In this document: one piece after another, positions 28,655 through 38,435 of the stretch
Position numbering within the stretch: the first letter of the stretch is position 1
Layout of the letters: each line of letters opens with the position of its first letter
NCBI RefSeq assembly: GCF_011777495.1
Contig: NZ_JAATJS010000004.1
Coordinates: 434,001-498,000, forward strand
Direction: 5' to 3'
DNA from: Microvirga terricola
Lineage (GTDB): Bacteria; Pseudomonadota; Alphaproteobacteria; Rhizobiales; Beijerinckiaceae
DNA: 64,000 nucleotides
Made by a program: the position numbers and the translations under genes
The notes under the pieces: model-generated
Databases searched by the model: none
What the model saw: the letters and a program-made list of their open reading frames with translations, nothing else
What the model was told of the DNA's origin: nothing

Positions 28655-30391
28655 ATGTGGGATTGGTTCGTTCACACGCTCCGGACCTACCCGGAAATCG
28701 CCATCTTCCTCTCGCTGGCCATCGGCTATTTCGTCGGCGGCTTTACGTTCAAGGGGCTGGGGCTCGGAACGGTGACATCGACGCTGCTCGCCGCCATTCT
28801 CATCGGCCAGCTCGGAATCACCGTGTCGCCGACCGTCAAATCCGTGTTCTTCCTCATGTTCCTGTTCGCCATCGGCTACGGCGTCGGACCGCAATTCGTG
28901 CGCGGCATTGCCAAAGACGGCCTGCCGCAAGCGATCTTTTCGCTCATCATGGCCATCTTCTGTCTGGTGACGGCCTATATCGCGGCCCGGATCGCCGGTT
29001 ACGACCTCGGCTCGGCGGCGGGGCTTTATGCGGGCGCGACCACGATTTCGGCCTCGATGGGCCTTGCGACCGATGCCATCAACCGGATCGGACTGCCCGC
29101 CGACCAGACGAAGCAGCTTCTCGACGCGATCCCCGTCGCATACGCCGTGACCTACATCTTCGGCACCATCGGCTCCGCGATCATTCTGGCGCTGATCGGC
29201 CCCGCGCTCCTCGGCATCGACCTGGAGGCCGAGTGCAAGCGCTATGAGAAGGAGCATGGCGGCAAGGTCGCTGCAGGCGGCGAAGGAACCGCGTGGCACC
29301 GCTTTGAACTGCGTGCTTTCCGCATCGATCCCGGCTCCATCGTCATCGGCAAGACCGCACGTGAGGCCGAAGCGCTGGCGCCGCAGGGCGCGCGCGTCTT
29401 CATCGAGCGCATCCGGCGCGCCGGCAAGATTCAGGACGCGACCGAGGACACCGTGCTGCAAGCGGGCGATGTCGTCGCCATCGCAGGCCGCCGCGACGTG
29501 CTGGTAAGCCTTTTGAGCCCCGCCGAGATCGCAGCCCGTCTCGGCACCGAGACGGCGCGTCCCAAGGTCGAAGAGGTAGACGACCGGGAATTGCTCGCCG
29601 TTCCGGCAGGCGGCGTCGATGTTTATGTCACGAGTAAGGATGCTGACGGCAAGACGCTGGCGCAGCTTGCCAACCTGCCGATGGCGCGCGGGGTGTTCCT
29701 GCGCAAGATCACGCGCGGCCCGACGGCGACCGACATTCCGATCCTGCCAGATACCACCGTCCATCGCGGCGATATCCTGACCCTCGTCGGCCGGACGCAA
29801 GACATCACCGGCGCAGGCAAGGCCTTGGGCTATATCGACAAGGCGACCGACGTGACGGATGTCGCCTTCGTGGGCGCGGCCATCACCATCGGCGCGCTCA
29901 TCGGCGCATTGGTCTTCAAGATGGGCGGCATTCCGCTGACGCTCTCGACCTCCGGCGGCGCGCTGATTGCGGGCCTGTTCTTCGGCTGGCTGCGCTCGGT
30001 GCACCCGACCTTCGGGCGCATCCCCTCCTCGACCGTGTGGTTCATGAACTCGGTCGGCCTCAACGTCTTCATTGCAGTCGTCGGTATCTCATCCGGCCCG
30101 AGCTTCGTCGCGGGGCTCCAGCAACTCGGCATCAGCCTGTTTCTCTGGGGCATTCTCGTCACCACGATCCCGCTGATTTTGGGCATCTATATGGGCAAGT
30201 ACGTCTTCCGGTTCGATCCGGCGATCCTTTTGGGATGCTGCGCCGGCGCGCGCACGACGACGGCGGCTCTCGGCATGATTACCGAGCGGGCGAAAAGCCA
30301 GATCCCCGGCCTCGGCTACACGGTGACCTACGCCATCGGCAACACGGTGCTCACCATTTGGGGCATGATCATCGTCATGCTGCTCTCCTGA
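28655..30391 (+). CDS. aspT: Aspartate:alanine antiporter AspT, first copy
   Basis: Inner-membrane exchanger of 578 aa. Layout is typical AspT: membrane half (about 1-190), a soluble middle with two TrkA-C-like domains (about 205-370), then a second membrane half (about 385-578). Duplicated hydrophobic patterns such as [19 protein letters not shown] and [14 protein letters not shown] are visible. Electrogenic exchange of aspartate for alanine creates proton-motive force when coupled to AspD. The ATG at 28655 follows GAAGGAGGAATGCC; an upstream in-frame start would overlap aspD and is less likely. It is 80 bp after aspD and 10 bp before the second antiporter gene. Confidence 0.9.
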   Translation: MWDWFVHTLRTYPEIAIFLSLAIGYFVGGFTFKGLGLGTVTSTLLAAILIGQLGITVSPTVKSVFFLMFLFAIGYGVGPQFVRGIAKDGLPQAIFSLIMAIFCLVTAYIAARIAGYDLGSAAGLYAGATTISASMGLATDAINRIGLPADQTKQLLDAIPVAYAVTYIFGTIGSAIILALIGPALLGIDLEAECKRYEKEHGGKVAAGGEGTAWHRFELRAFRIDPGSIVIGKTAREAEALAPQGARVFIERIRRAGKIQDATEDTVLQAGDVVAIAGRRDVLVSLLSPAEIAARLGTETARPKVEEVDDRELLAVPAGGVDVYVTSKDADGKTLAQLANLPMARGVFLRKITRGPTATDIPILPDTTVHRGDILTLVGRTQDITGAGKALGYIDKATDVTDVAFVGAAITIGALIGALVFKMGGIPLTLSTSGGALIAGLFFGWLRSVHPTFGRIPSSTVWFMNSVGLNVFIAVVGISSGPSFVAGLQQLGISLFLWGILVTTIPLILGIYMGKYVFRFDPAILLGCCAGARTTTAALGMITERAKSQIPGLGYTVTYAIGNTVLTIWGMIIVMLLS

Positions 30392-30401
30392 GGAGGCCGG
30401 C

Positions 30402-32081
30402 TTGCAGGCCGCCTCGGAGATTCTCAGGCAGCATCCGGAACTGGCGATCTTTCTCGCCCTTTCGGTCGGCTATGCGCTGGGCAAGATCCGTATCGGCACC
30501 TTCACTCTCGGCTCGGTGACGGGCGTGCTGCTTGCGGGCGTCGCCATCGGCCAGTTCGACGTCAAGGTGTCATCGGACCTGCAGACCGTCTTCTTCCTGC
30601 TCTTCCTCTTCACGATCGGCTACCGGGTCGGGCCGCAGTTCTTTTCCGGCCTGACCAAGACCGGTTTGCCGCAGATCGCCCTGACAACGCTGCTCTGTGT
30701 CACCGGCCTCATCCTGGCGATTGCCGTCTCCAAGATCTTCGGCTTCGATGCAGGCACAGCAGGTGGACTGGTCGCGGGCGCGCTGACGGAATCCGCCACC
30801 GTCGGCATCGCCTCCGACGCCATCCGCCGCCTTGGCCTGCCGGATGCGCAGTCGCAGATCCTTCTCGCCAATGTCGCCACGGCGTTTGCCGTCTCTTACC
30901 TCATCGGTGTCATCTGCGTGACGTGGTTTCTCTCCTCCGTCGCGCCGCGCATCATGCGGGTCGACATCGTGGCGGCGTGCCGGGAGCTTGAGGCCTCCAT
31001 GGGCACGAAACGGGCGGAGGAGCCCGGCGTGGTCTCGGCGCACCGGGCTTTCGAATTGCGCGCCTTTCGCCTGCCGCACATTGCCCACGGTAAAACCGCG
31101 GCGGATCTCGAATCCCTCTTCGATCGACGCGTCTTCGTGGAGCGCGTCCGTCGCAAAGGCGTGATGATGCCAGGCGCTCGCACGATGCTGTTGGAAAACG
31201 GCGACGTCATCGCCCTCGGCGGCCCGCGCCAGACGCTGATGGAGGCGCACAGGCTCATCGGTGCAGAAGAGGTGGAGGATACGGAGCTTTTGGACATTCC
31301 CGCGACCAGCGTCGATGTGGTTCTGACGAGCGGGAAATTCGCCGGCAAGACCCTCGAGGATCTGGGCCACGACGAGGCGGCGCGCGGCCTTTTTCTCCGC
31401 AGGATCACGCGGGGTGGGAACGAACTGCCCTACACGCCCCGAACGATCCTGCAACGCGGCGACATCGTCACCCTTGTCGGCCTGAAAAACCACATCGACC
31501 AGGTCGCCTCGGCCATCGGTTACGTGGACCGCCCGACAAACGCGACCGACATGGTCGTGGTGGGCGCGAGCATCTTTCTTGGCGGCCTCATCGGCCTGCC
31601 CTCGCTGCACTGGCACGGGCTGGAAATTGGCCTTGGAGTCAGTATCGGCGCGCTGATCGGCGGGCTTGTCTGCGGCTGGTTGCGTGCGACCCACCGGTTC
31701 TTCGCCGCCATTCCTGAGGCCGCGCTGTGGCTCTTCGACTCCCTTGGGCTGACCGCCTTCATCGCCGTCGTCGGCATCTCCGCCGGGCCGCGCTTCTTCG
31801 CCGGCTTGAGCGAGGCAGGCATCGGCATCGTTATCGGTGCGATCCTCATCGTCATCTTGCCGCATCTCGTCACGGTGCTCGTCGGCTACTACGTCATGAA
31901 GATGCATCCCGGCATCCTGCTCGGCGTCTGCGCGGGCGCGGGAACCTCCGGCCCCGCTCTCGCAGCGGTGCAGGAAAAGGCGGACAGCAAGGTGCCGACG
32001 CTCGGCTACGGCCTATCCTATGCGGTCGGCAACATTCTTCTGGCGCTCTGGGGAACAATCATCGTCGCCGCCGTTCATTGA
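30402..32081 (+). CDS. aspT: Aspartate:alanine antiporter-family protein, second tandem copy
   Basis: 559 aa, a paralogue of the preceding gene with the same two-membrane-half, double TrkA-C design. Shared motifs include LAIFLALSVGYALGKI, LLFLFTIGYRVGPQFFSG and GVCAGAGTSGPALAAVQEKADS. It starts with TTG at 30402, supported by GAGGAGG eight bases upstream and by alignment with the first copy; the next ATG would cut into the domain. The copies differ clearly (for example ARTTTAALG against AGTSGPALA), so they may form a heteromer or carry different substrates. AspT identity is therefore less certain than for the first copy. Confidence 0.87.
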   Translation: MQAASEILRQHPELAIFLALSVGYALGKIRIGTFTLGSVTGVLLAGVAIGQFDVKVSSDLQTVFFLLFLFTIGYRVGPQFFSGLTKTGLPQIALTTLLCVTGLILAIAVSKIFGFDAGTAGGLVAGALTESATVGIASDAIRRLGLPDAQSQILLANVATAFAVSYLIGVICVTWFLSSVAPRIMRVDIVAACRELEASMGTKRAEEPGVVSAHRAFELRAFRLPHIAHGKTAADLESLFDRRVFVERVRRKGVMMPGARTMLLENGDVIALGGPRQTLMEAHRLIGAEEVEDTELLDIPATSVDVVLTSGKFAGKTLEDLGHDEAARGLFLRRITRGGNELPYTPRTILQRGDIVTLVGLKNHIDQVASAIGYVDRPTNATDMVVVGASIFLGGLIGLPSLHWHGLEIGLGVSIGALIGGLVCGWLRATHRFFAAIPEAALWLFDSLGLTAFIAVVGISAGPRFFAGLSEAGIGIVIGAILIVILPHLVTVLVGYYVMKMHPGILLGVCAGAGTSGPALAAVQEKADSKVPTLGYGLSYAVGNILLALWGTIIVAAVH

Positions 32082-32112
32082 GGGCAGGTGCGCAACGGGA
32101 AGGAGCTTTGCC

Positions 32113-32670
32113 ATGGCAACCGTCACAGCGCTCCCGAAAGACCGGAGATCGCAAGGTCCGTGGCTGCTGATCGCGGGCGTCGTCGCCCTCATTCTCGGCC
32201 TGATCGGCCTCTACTTCACCCTCGGCCTGACCGTGGTCAGCGTGCTCTGGTACGGCGTGCTCCTCCTCGCCGCAGGCGTGATGCAATGCATCGAGTCCCT
32301 CGGCATCGGCACAGCCGAAGGGGGCAAGTCGCAGCGGATACCCGGTATCGTTTTAGGCCTGATCTACGCGGCGGCTGGGCTGTGGGCGATCTTCAACCCC
32401 GAGCGGGTTACGCTTGTCCTCACCCTCGTGCTCGGCATCGCACTGATCGCATCGGGCGTGCTGAAGGCGTCCTGGTATTTCTTCGACAAGTCCAAACGCT
32501 CGACCGGCGCGTTGATGCTCGCGGGCGTCATCTCGCTCGTTCTCGGCTCGCTACTGATCGCACAATGGCCGTTCTCCGGCGCCTGGGCCGTTGGACTTCT
32601 CATCTCGTGCGATCTGCTCGCACACGGCCTCGCCTTGTCCTGGGCGGGGCTGAAGAATACGCGAGCCTGA
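32113..32670 (+). CDS. HdeD-family acid-resistance membrane protein
   Basis: 185 aa with six predicted helices in three hairpins, as in HdeD (DUF308), which supports acid resistance at high cell density in E. coli. Typical pieces are LLIAGVVALILGLIGLYF, VLWYGVLLLAAGVMQ and GIVLGLIYAAAGLWAIFNP. The ATG at 32113 follows AAGGAGCTTTGCC. It is 31 bp after the second antiporter and ends the aspD operon. Its place strengthens an acid-stress role for the whole set; the molecular mechanism of HdeD is not known. Confidence 0.88.
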   Translation: MATVTALPKDRRSQGPWLLIAGVVALILGLIGLYFTLGLTVVSVLWYGVLLLAAGVMQCIESLGIGTAEGGKSQRIPGIVLGLIYAAAGLWAIFNPERVTLVLTLVLGIALIASGVLKASWYFFDKSKRSTGALMLAGVISLVLGSLLIAQWPFSGAWAVGLLISCDLLAHGLALSWAGLKNTRA

Positions 32671-32682
32671 CACCCTTACGCG

Positions 32683-33684
32683 TCATCCAGCGAATGCGCC
32701 AAAAAGCAGTTCATAAGAGCGCTTGCGCGCCGCGTGATCGTAGATCGCGGAGGTGATCATCACCTCGTCGGCCTGGGTCGCCGTAACGAGCGGCATCACC
32801 GACGCCCTCACCGTCTCGGGCGAGCAGACGAAGAGCCGCGCGCGGTTGCGTTGGATCACCTCCCGCTCCGCCGCGCTGTAAGGATAGGACAGCGCCTCTT
32901 CCGGGCTCGGCAGCGGCGCGTATTCGCCTCGCATGCGCCGCAGCCAGTTGAGATCCATGCTCGACGCGAGGCGCTCCGCCTCCTCATCCGTTTCCGCGCA
33001 GATCGCCGCGACGGTGAGAATGGCGTGCGGCTCGCTCCGCCATTCCGAGGGGGTGAACCCGTTGCGATAGCTCACCATGGCATCGACCGCATCATAGCTC
33101 GCGAAATGATGCGCAAAGGCGAAGCCCGTGCCGCGCACGGCGGCGACCCGCGCGCCATAGTCGCTCGATCCCAAGATCCAGAGGGGCGGCAGCGGCACGC
33201 CGGAGGGCATGACCTCGATCTTGTTGAACGGATGTCCCTCAGGAATCCGCCGGTTTTCCAACATCATCAGCTCGCTCAGGCGTTCCTGAAAGTCGTCGCG
33301 TCCCCTCTCCTCCTGAAAACGCCGCAAGGCATAGGACGTGATTGGGTCCGTGCCCGGCGCGCGGCCAAGGCCCAGGTCGATCCTGCCGGGAAAGAGCGCT
33401 TCCAGCAGCTTGAACCGCTCGGCCACCATCAGCGGCGCGTGGTTGGGCAGCATGACGCCGCCCGATCCCACCCGGATGCGCTCGGTCACAGCGGCGATCT
33501 GGCCGATCATGATTTCCGGCGCGCCGCTGGCGACGGATGGCAGATTGTGATGCTCGGCCACCCAATAGCGCGTGTAGCCGAGGCGATCCGCATGGCGGGC
33601 AAGATCGAGCGTGTTTCGCAAAGCCTGGGCGGGCGTTGAGCCGGAGGTCACGAAAGACAGGTCGAGGATCGAAACAGGAGGCAT
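32683..33684 (-). CDS. LLM-class flavin-dependent oxidoreductase (luciferase-like)
   Basis: 333 aa TIM-barrel flavoprotein of the bacterial luciferase-like monooxygenase family. The family pattern is clear: [18 protein letters not shown] at the start, [20 protein letters not shown] near 41-60, [17 protein letters not shown] near 73-89 and [12 protein letters not shown] near 102-113. It matches the YhbW-like subgroup often labelled MsnO8-like. Substrate unknown. The gene is convergent with the aspD operon (12 bp between stops) and lies alone on this strand. Confidence 0.88.
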   Translation of the reverse strand: MPPVSILDLSFVTSGSTPAQALRNTLDLARHADRLGYTRYWVAEHHNLPSVASGAPEIMIGQIAAVTERIRVGSGGVMLPNHAPLMVAERFKLLEALFPGRIDLGLGRAPGTDPITSYALRRFQEERGRDDFQERLSELMMLENRRIPEGHPFNKIEVMPSGVPLPPLWILGSSDYGARVAAVRGTGFAFAHHFASYDAVDAMVSYRNGFTPSEWRSEPHAILTVAAICAETDEEAERLASSMDLNWLRRMRGEYAPLPSPEEALSYPYSAAEREVIQRNRARLFVCSPETVRASVMPLVTATQADEVMITSAIYDHAARKRSYELLFGAFAG

Positions 33685-33834
33685 GTTGGTGAGGTCCGGG
33701 AGGATTGCTGTTAGGAGCGTTGTCAGGCGGAGTCAGTTGGAGAAGATAGAGGAATCATCAGGCAGCGCCGCCCTTCATCTCTCATCGAGAATGGCGGCTC
33801 CTGCTACAGATCGGCATCAGATCGGGAGATCACA

Positions 33835-34782
33835 ATGGAAAAGCGTCGGCTCGGCCGCTCGGAACTCATGGTTTCGCCCCTTTGCCTCGGCTGCAACGTC
33901 TTTGGCTGGACGGCGGATGAGGCGACCTCCTTCAAGATTCTCGACGCCTACGTCGATGCCGGGCTGAACTTCATCGACACAGCGGATGTCTATTCCACCT
34001 GGGTGCCGGGCAATAAGGGCGGCGAGTCGGAAACCATCATCGGCAAATGGCTGAAACAGCGCGGCAACCGTGACAAGGTCATCATCGCCACCAAGGTCGG
34101 CTCGGAAATGGGCCCCGACAAAAAGGGCCTGTCGAAAGCCTATATCCGCTCGGCCGTCGAAGCCTCGCTGCAACGCCTGCACACGGATTATATCGATCTT
34201 TACCAATCGCACCGCGACGACCTTGAAACGCCGCAGCAGGAAACGCTGGGCGCGTATGAGGAACTGATCCGGGACGGCAAGGTGCGCGCCATCGGCGCAT
34301 CGAACTTCACGGCGGCGCGGCTGAAGGAATCTCTCGAGATCAGCACCGAACTCGGCCTCCCGCGCTATGAGAGCCTGCAGAACAAATACAACCTCTACGA
34401 CCGCGCCGAGTTCGAGAGCGAACTCGCCCCCCTGTGCCAGGCCAACGAGGTCGGCGTCATTCCCTATTACGGCCTCGCCAGCGGCTTCCTGACCGGCAAA
34501 TATCGCTCAGAGGCGGATTTCGGAAAGAGCGCGCGCGGCGGGCGCATGGCCAACTATCTCAATGATCGGGGCCGACGCATTCTGGCGGCACTCGATGAGG
34601 TGGCGGGCCGGACCGGCACAAACCCGGCCCAGGTCGCGCTTGCCTGGCTCATGAGCCGTGTCACCGCGCCCATCGCCAGCGCCACGAGCCTGGAGCAGTT
34701 GAAGGATCTTGTCGCGTCCACGACGCTTCGTCTCGATCCTGCGGATATCGCGAAGCTCGACGAGGCCAGCGCCGGACAGTAA
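33835..34782 (+). CDS. Aldo/keto reductase
   Basis: 315 aa NADPH-dependent (beta/alpha)8 reductase. The catalytic tetrad is complete: D48 and Y53 in FIDTADVYS, K87 in ATKVG and H126 in LYQSHRDD. It most resembles the YajO/YghZ group. Aldehyde or ketone reduction is expected, but the true substrate cannot be named. It precedes a NemA-type ene-reductase by 75 bp in the same direction, so the two may act together on reactive carbonyl or enone compounds. Confidence 0.9.
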   Translation: MEKRRLGRSELMVSPLCLGCNVFGWTADEATSFKILDAYVDAGLNFIDTADVYSTWVPGNKGGESETIIGKWLKQRGNRDKVIIATKVGSEMGPDKKGLSKAYIRSAVEASLQRLHTDYIDLYQSHRDDLETPQQETLGAYEELIRDGKVRAIGASNFTAARLKESLEISTELGLPRYESLQNKYNLYDRAEFESELAPLCQANEVGVIPYYGLASGFLTGKYRSEADFGKSARGGRMANYLNDRGRRILAALDEVAGRTGTNPAQVALAWLMSRVTAPIASATSLEQLKDLVASTTLRLDPADIAKLDEASAGQ

Positions 34783-34856
34783 AGCCGGAACGCTCATGGC
34801 TGCCCTTCGTTGCACCGAACGGGGGGCATTACCTCGTGTACCCGAGGCATTGAGCC

Positions 34857-35960
34857 ATGACCGCAGATGCAAGCGTCCTCTTCCAGCCATTTACCTTCGG
34901 CGAGCTCACTCTTCCGAACCGGATCGTGATGGCCCCGCTCACGCGCAACAGGGCCATCCCGCCGGGTCTTGTGCCCCGTGAATCGTCCGCGACGTACTAT
35001 GCGCAGCGCGCGAGCGCGGGCCTTCTGATCTCGGAAGCGACGCAGATCTCGCAGCAGGGTCAGGGCTATATCAACACGCCCGGCATCTACACGAAGGAGC
35101 AGGTCGCCGGTTGGCGAAAGGTGACGGATGCGGTTCACAAGGCGGGCGGCCGCATCTTCATTCAGCTCTGGCATGTGGGGCGGGTGTCTCACGTGGCGTT
35201 GCAGCCGAATGGCGGCGCGCCCGTCGCTCCCTCGGCCATTCTGGCGAAAACGAAAACTTTTCTCGAAACCGGGTTCGTGGACGTGTCTGCTCCCCGCGCT
35301 CTCGAACTCTCCGAAATCCCCGGCATCTTACGCGACTACGAGCAGGCCGCGCGCAACGCCAAGGAAGCGGGATTCGACGGCGTCGAAATTCACGGCGCGA
35401 ACGGCTATCTGCTCGATCAGTTCATGAAGGACGGCTCCAACAAGAGAACCGACGCCTATGGCGGATCCATCGAGAACCGCGTTCGTCTGACGGTGGAAAC
35501 TGTCGACGCGGTGCTGAAGGTGTGGGACAAGAGCCGCGTCGGCATTCGCCTCTCCCCCGCCCCGGTGAATGACGCTGCCGATTCCGATCCGCAAGCCGTG
35601 TTCAGCCATGTGGTCAAAAAGCTCGACCATCTGGGAATCGGCTACATCCACATGATCGAGGGCGTAACGCAGGGCGACCGCAACGCGGTCAATGTCGATT
35701 ATGGGGACCTGCGTCGGTCCTTCCGCGGCGCTTACATCGCCAACAACAATTATGATCGCGCGATGGCAGCGGAAGCGATTGCGAGCGGCAGGGCGGATTT
35801 GGTGGCGTTCGGTCGTCTGTATATCTCCAATCCCGACCTCGTCGAGCGCTTCCAGCTCAACGCAAAGCTGAGCGAGCCCGACCGCCCCACGTTCTACGGC
35901 GGCGACGATCACGGCTACACGGATTATCCGACGCTTCAGGAGATACAGAGGGCCGTCTAG
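34857..35960 (+). CDS. nemA: Alkene reductase, old yellow enzyme family (NemA-like)
   Basis: FMN-dependent ene-reductase of 367 aa that reduces activated C=C bonds (N-ethylmaleimide, enones, nitro compounds) with NADPH. Family signatures visible are RIVMAPLTRNRA (22-33), the QLWHVGRVSH stretch with FMN contacts (about 102-111), and EIHGANGYLLDQFMKDGSN with the substrate-binding H-x-x-N pair (about 178-196). Length fits NemA. Follows the aldo/keto reductase. The stop overlaps by 4 bp the end of a convergent small gene. A detoxifying role is inferred. Confidence 0.92.
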   Translation: MTADASVLFQPFTFGELTLPNRIVMAPLTRNRAIPPGLVPRESSATYYAQRASAGLLISEATQISQQGQGYINTPGIYTKEQVAGWRKVTDAVHKAGGRIFIQLWHVGRVSHVALQPNGGAPVAPSAILAKTKTFLETGFVDVSAPRALELSEIPGILRDYEQAARNAKEAGFDGVEIHGANGYLLDQFMKDGSNKRTDAYGGSIENRVRLTVETVDAVLKVWDKSRVGIRLSPAPVNDAADSDPQAVFSHVVKKLDHLGIGYIHMIEGVTQGDRNAVNVDYGDLRRSFRGAYIANNNYDRAMAAEAIASGRADLVAFGRLYISNPDLVERFQLNAKLSEPDRPTFYGGDDHGYTDYPTLQEIQRAV

Positions 35961-36256
35961 CAACCGGTGCAGATGCCCCGCTTGATCCACAGATCAAGCT
36001 CGCGGCTGGTACGATCCAGCGCCTTCTGGCGGGAGGGGACGTCAGAAGTGGCCGGCTTGGCCGGCTGCTCGACACTTCCCGTCGCAGAGGGCTTCTTGGC
36101 GGATGCCTTTTTGTTGCTGGCGCTGGGAACAGCCGGTTTCACCGGGTTCGCCATGGGGGTTTCCCGAAAAGGAGGGACCTCGTCCGTTTCGGCCCAGGCC
36201 GTACCGGCGACAAGGCAGCCGCAGAGGATGGCGACGGAGAATGTGCGATAGCGCAT
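35957..36256 (-). CDS. Small secreted Lys/Pro/Ala-rich protein of unknown function
   Basis: 99 aa with a signal peptide (MRYRTFSVAILCGCLVAGTAWA, cleavage before ETDEV). The mature part is low-complexity and basic (KPAVPSASNKKASAKKPSA), then a short ordered tail ending RELDLWIKRGICTGC with two cysteines two residues apart at the very end. The CxxC tail could bind a metal or form a disulfide. It is convergent with nemA, overlapping it by 4 bp. No known family recognised. Confidence 0.7.
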   Translation of the reverse strand: MRYRTFSVAILCGCLVAGTAWAETDEVPPFRETPMANPVKPAVPSASNKKASAKKPSATGSVEQPAKPATSDVPSRQKALDRTSRELDLWIKRGICTGC

Positions 36257-36310
36257 CGGCGGCTCCCGGCGATCTATCGGGAGTCAACTCGAAGACCGCG
36301 GGAGGGTTTC

Positions 36311-36856
36311 TCAGCGCCAGATTGTCAGCGTGACCGGAACCCTTATATCGAGCACCCGGCGCTCGCCCGCTTTCAGGCTGCGCGCGGACAGAACCTGTTC
36401 CGCACTCAAGCCTTCGTCGCATTGCGAGAACAAGGGAACGCCGCCAGGGACGTGCGTTCCTTCCGCTCGCGACAGGTGAAAGGCGTCGTAACCGATCTCA
36501 AGGAAGAGATCGAAAACCCGCCGCCCGCCCGGCACCGCCACGCGACCGCCATCGGGAAGAACGGCGCGGATCGCATCCGTCCACGGCACGAGGTCCGGAT
36601 TCCACCACCAGCCGTCGGGCCGCCGCTCGAGACCCGTCGAAGACGAGGACAGGACGAGGCGCAGGCGCCCTTTCGAGTTGGGATTGGCCTGGTGGCCTGC
36701 GCGCCCCAGCACGGTCAAATCGGCAGCGTCGAGTTCCTGCTGGAAATAGGCCCAGTCCGCGTCGTTGCGCAGGATATCGGGCATCCGCCCGGCGGCATCG
36801 GCGATGCGGTCGTCATCCGAGATGATGGCGTAGCCGTGGATCTCGACCGCTCCCAT
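36311..36856 (-). CDS. Dihydrofolate reductase-fold (RibD-C-like) family protein
   Basis: 181 aa from the ATG at 36856 (MGAVEIHGYAIISDDDRIAD). The N-terminal strand-turn, the DWAYFQQELDAADLTVLGRAGHQANPN stretch and the general layout match the RibD C-terminal/DHFR-like reductase superfamily, which binds NADPH. The usual Gly-rich motif later in the fold reads VPGGRRVFDLFLEIGYD, suggesting a divergent cofactor loop. No folate or riboflavin genes are nearby, so the substrate is open. It lies 24 bp downstream of aqpZ in the same direction. Confidence 0.72.
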   Translation of the reverse strand: MGAVEIHGYAIISDDDRIADAAGRMPDILRNDADWAYFQQELDAADLTVLGRAGHQANPNSKGRLRLVLSSSSTGLERRPDGWWWNPDLVPWTDAIRAVLPDGGRVAVPGGRRVFDLFLEIGYDAFHLSRAEGTHVPGGVPLFSQCDEGLSAEQVLSARSLKAGERRVLDIRVPVTLTIWR

Positions 36857-36880
36857 GTCGCTCAATTCCTTCGATGCGCG

Positions 36881-37579
36881 TCAACCATTTTCAGGCCCCG
36901 AGAGCGCGCGGTCGGCGAGGCCTGCCAAGGCACCGCCGATAGCAGGCGCGAGGATAAACAGCCAGAGCTGCGCCAGCGCCTGTCCACGCACGATGAGCGC
37001 CGGGCCCAGCGACCGGGCTGGGTTGACGGACAGGCCCGTCACATTGAGGAAAGCGAGGTGGAGAATGACGAGCGTGAAGCCGATCGCCAGGCCAGCAACG
37101 GCGACAAGCTCGGCATGAGCCGTCGCGCGCAGGATGACGAGCACGAAGATGAAAGTCGCGATGACTTCCACGAGAAAGGCCCCGCCCGTTCCATATCCGC
37201 CTAGAAATTCCGCGCCCCACCCGTTCTGGCCGAGGCCCTGCTTCGCCAGATCGTAGCCGGTGAGCCTTCCCGACAGAATGCCATACAAAACGAGGGCCCC
37301 GATCAATCCGCCGATGGCCTGTGCGACGATGTAGCCGCCCGCCTCGATCCACGACATCCGCCCCGCCACCGTCGCTCCCACCGTGACCGCCGGATTGATG
37401 TGGCAGCCGGAAATCGGCCCGATGGCGTAGACCATGGCCATGATGCTGAACCCGAACGCGATGCCGACAGATAGAATGCCCAGCGGAAAGGTGGGCGCAT
37501 AGCCGCCGATGGTGATGGCCGCGCAACCGACGAGGACGAGAACCGCCGTCCCGAACGCCTCCGCCACAAACTTGAGCAT
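36881..37579 (-). CDS. aqpZ: Aquaporin Z
   Basis: Water channel of 232 aa with six helices and both NPA boxes: CHINPAVT (NPA at 62-64) and SVNPARS (186-188). The selectivity filter residues match AqpZ: F42, H174, T181 and R189, which makes it a narrow water pore rather than a glycerol channel. The gene precedes the DHFR-like gene on the same strand. It helps water equilibration under osmotic change. Confidence 0.94.
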   Translation of the reverse strand: MLKFVAEAFGTAVLVLVGCAAITIGGYAPTFPLGILSVGIAFGFSIMAMVYAIGPISGCHINPAVTVGATVAGRMSWIEAGGYIVAQAIGGLIGALVLYGILSGRLTGYDLAKQGLGQNGWGAEFLGGYGTGGAFLVEVIATFIFVLVILRATAHAELVAVAGLAIGFTLVILHLAFLNVTGLSVNPARSLGPALIVRGQALAQLWLFILAPAIGGALAGLADRALSGPENG

Positions 37580-37653
37580 GCAAGCCTCCCGGCCAGGCCC
37601 TTGGGGCCTAGATAGGACGGCCCTCGCACCGGCCTATCGCCGCAAGACCTGCT

Positions 37654-38340
37654 CTAGCGCGGTACCGACGCCGGAGGAGGCGCGTGGAGGATCGCGGTCC
37701 GCATCAGCAGGAACAGCACGAGCCCATTCAGCAAATGCCAGAACACGTGAGTGCCCCACGGCCATGCCGGACAGACCATGGCGTCGATGGAGCGGAGGAC
37801 GAGCGAGACGGTCAGGATACCGGCGGCCAGAAGGAGCGCCCTCCCCGCGCCGGAACGCTTGATGACGAGGCAGGCAGCACCGACAGCGAGCAGCGCAAGC
37901 ACGGCCGGGATATAGCCGACCGAACCGTTGAGCGTGAAACCCGGCAGGAGCGAGGACCACACCTGCTCGGTCCCCATGTTGAACAGGATGAAGAACCCGG
38001 TCACCCCCACCGCCGGCAGCAAAGCGAGCCCGAGATAGCGCCGCATGGCCAGCAGGAAGTAGCTGTAGATGAACACCGCGATGGGCAGCACGTCAGCGAG
38101 AAGCGACCAGCAGTTGGCGAAGGTGTGGAAGAGAAAGCTTCCGATGCCCACGACCGTTGTGACTGCGACGAGCCACAGGGCCGGCCAGTCCCGCCCGCCC
38201 TTGCGCCGCCACAGAATGAAGGCATAAGCCGCCGCCATGAGAAAGGCGGCGTTGGAGACGGCGTTCAGCGGCTCGGCCCAGAAGCTGGGCTCGGTCCGCT
38301 CGCAATAGGCATCGATGGGTGTCCACCAGGATGAGGGCAC
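37654..38340 (-). CDS. Ceramidase-like (CREST superfamily) membrane hydrolase
   Basis: 228 aa, seven hydrophobic segments, of the alkaline ceramidase/CREST metal-hydrolase superfamily. The zinc and catalytic residues are recognisable: H72 in GSFLFHT, D83 in LLADVLPI, and H198 and H202 in WGTHVFWHLLNG. The N-terminal CERTEPSFWAEPLNAVSNAAF segment is also typical. In eukaryotes the family cuts the amide of ceramides; bacterial members are mostly uncharacterised, so a lipid amide substrate is an inference. Divergent from xthA. Confidence 0.85.
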   Translation of the reverse strand: MPSSWWTPIDAYCERTEPSFWAEPLNAVSNAAFLMAAAYAFILWRRKGGRDWPALWLVAVTTVVGIGSFLFHTFANCWSLLADVLPIAVFIYSYFLLAMRRYLGLALLPAVGVTGFFILFNMGTEQVWSSLLPGFTLNGSVGYIPAVLALLAVGAACLVIKRSGAGRALLLAAGILTVSLVLRSIDAMVCPAWPWGTHVFWHLLNGLVLFLLMRTAILHAPPPASVPR

Positions 38341-38435
38341 GGAGGGCTCCCGTGGGGATGGCGTCGCCTTTCATCTTGCCAGCCCTCGACGAAAATCCGA
38401 TGAAACAGATGGATCTTCTTCTTAAGAGTGCCGTG

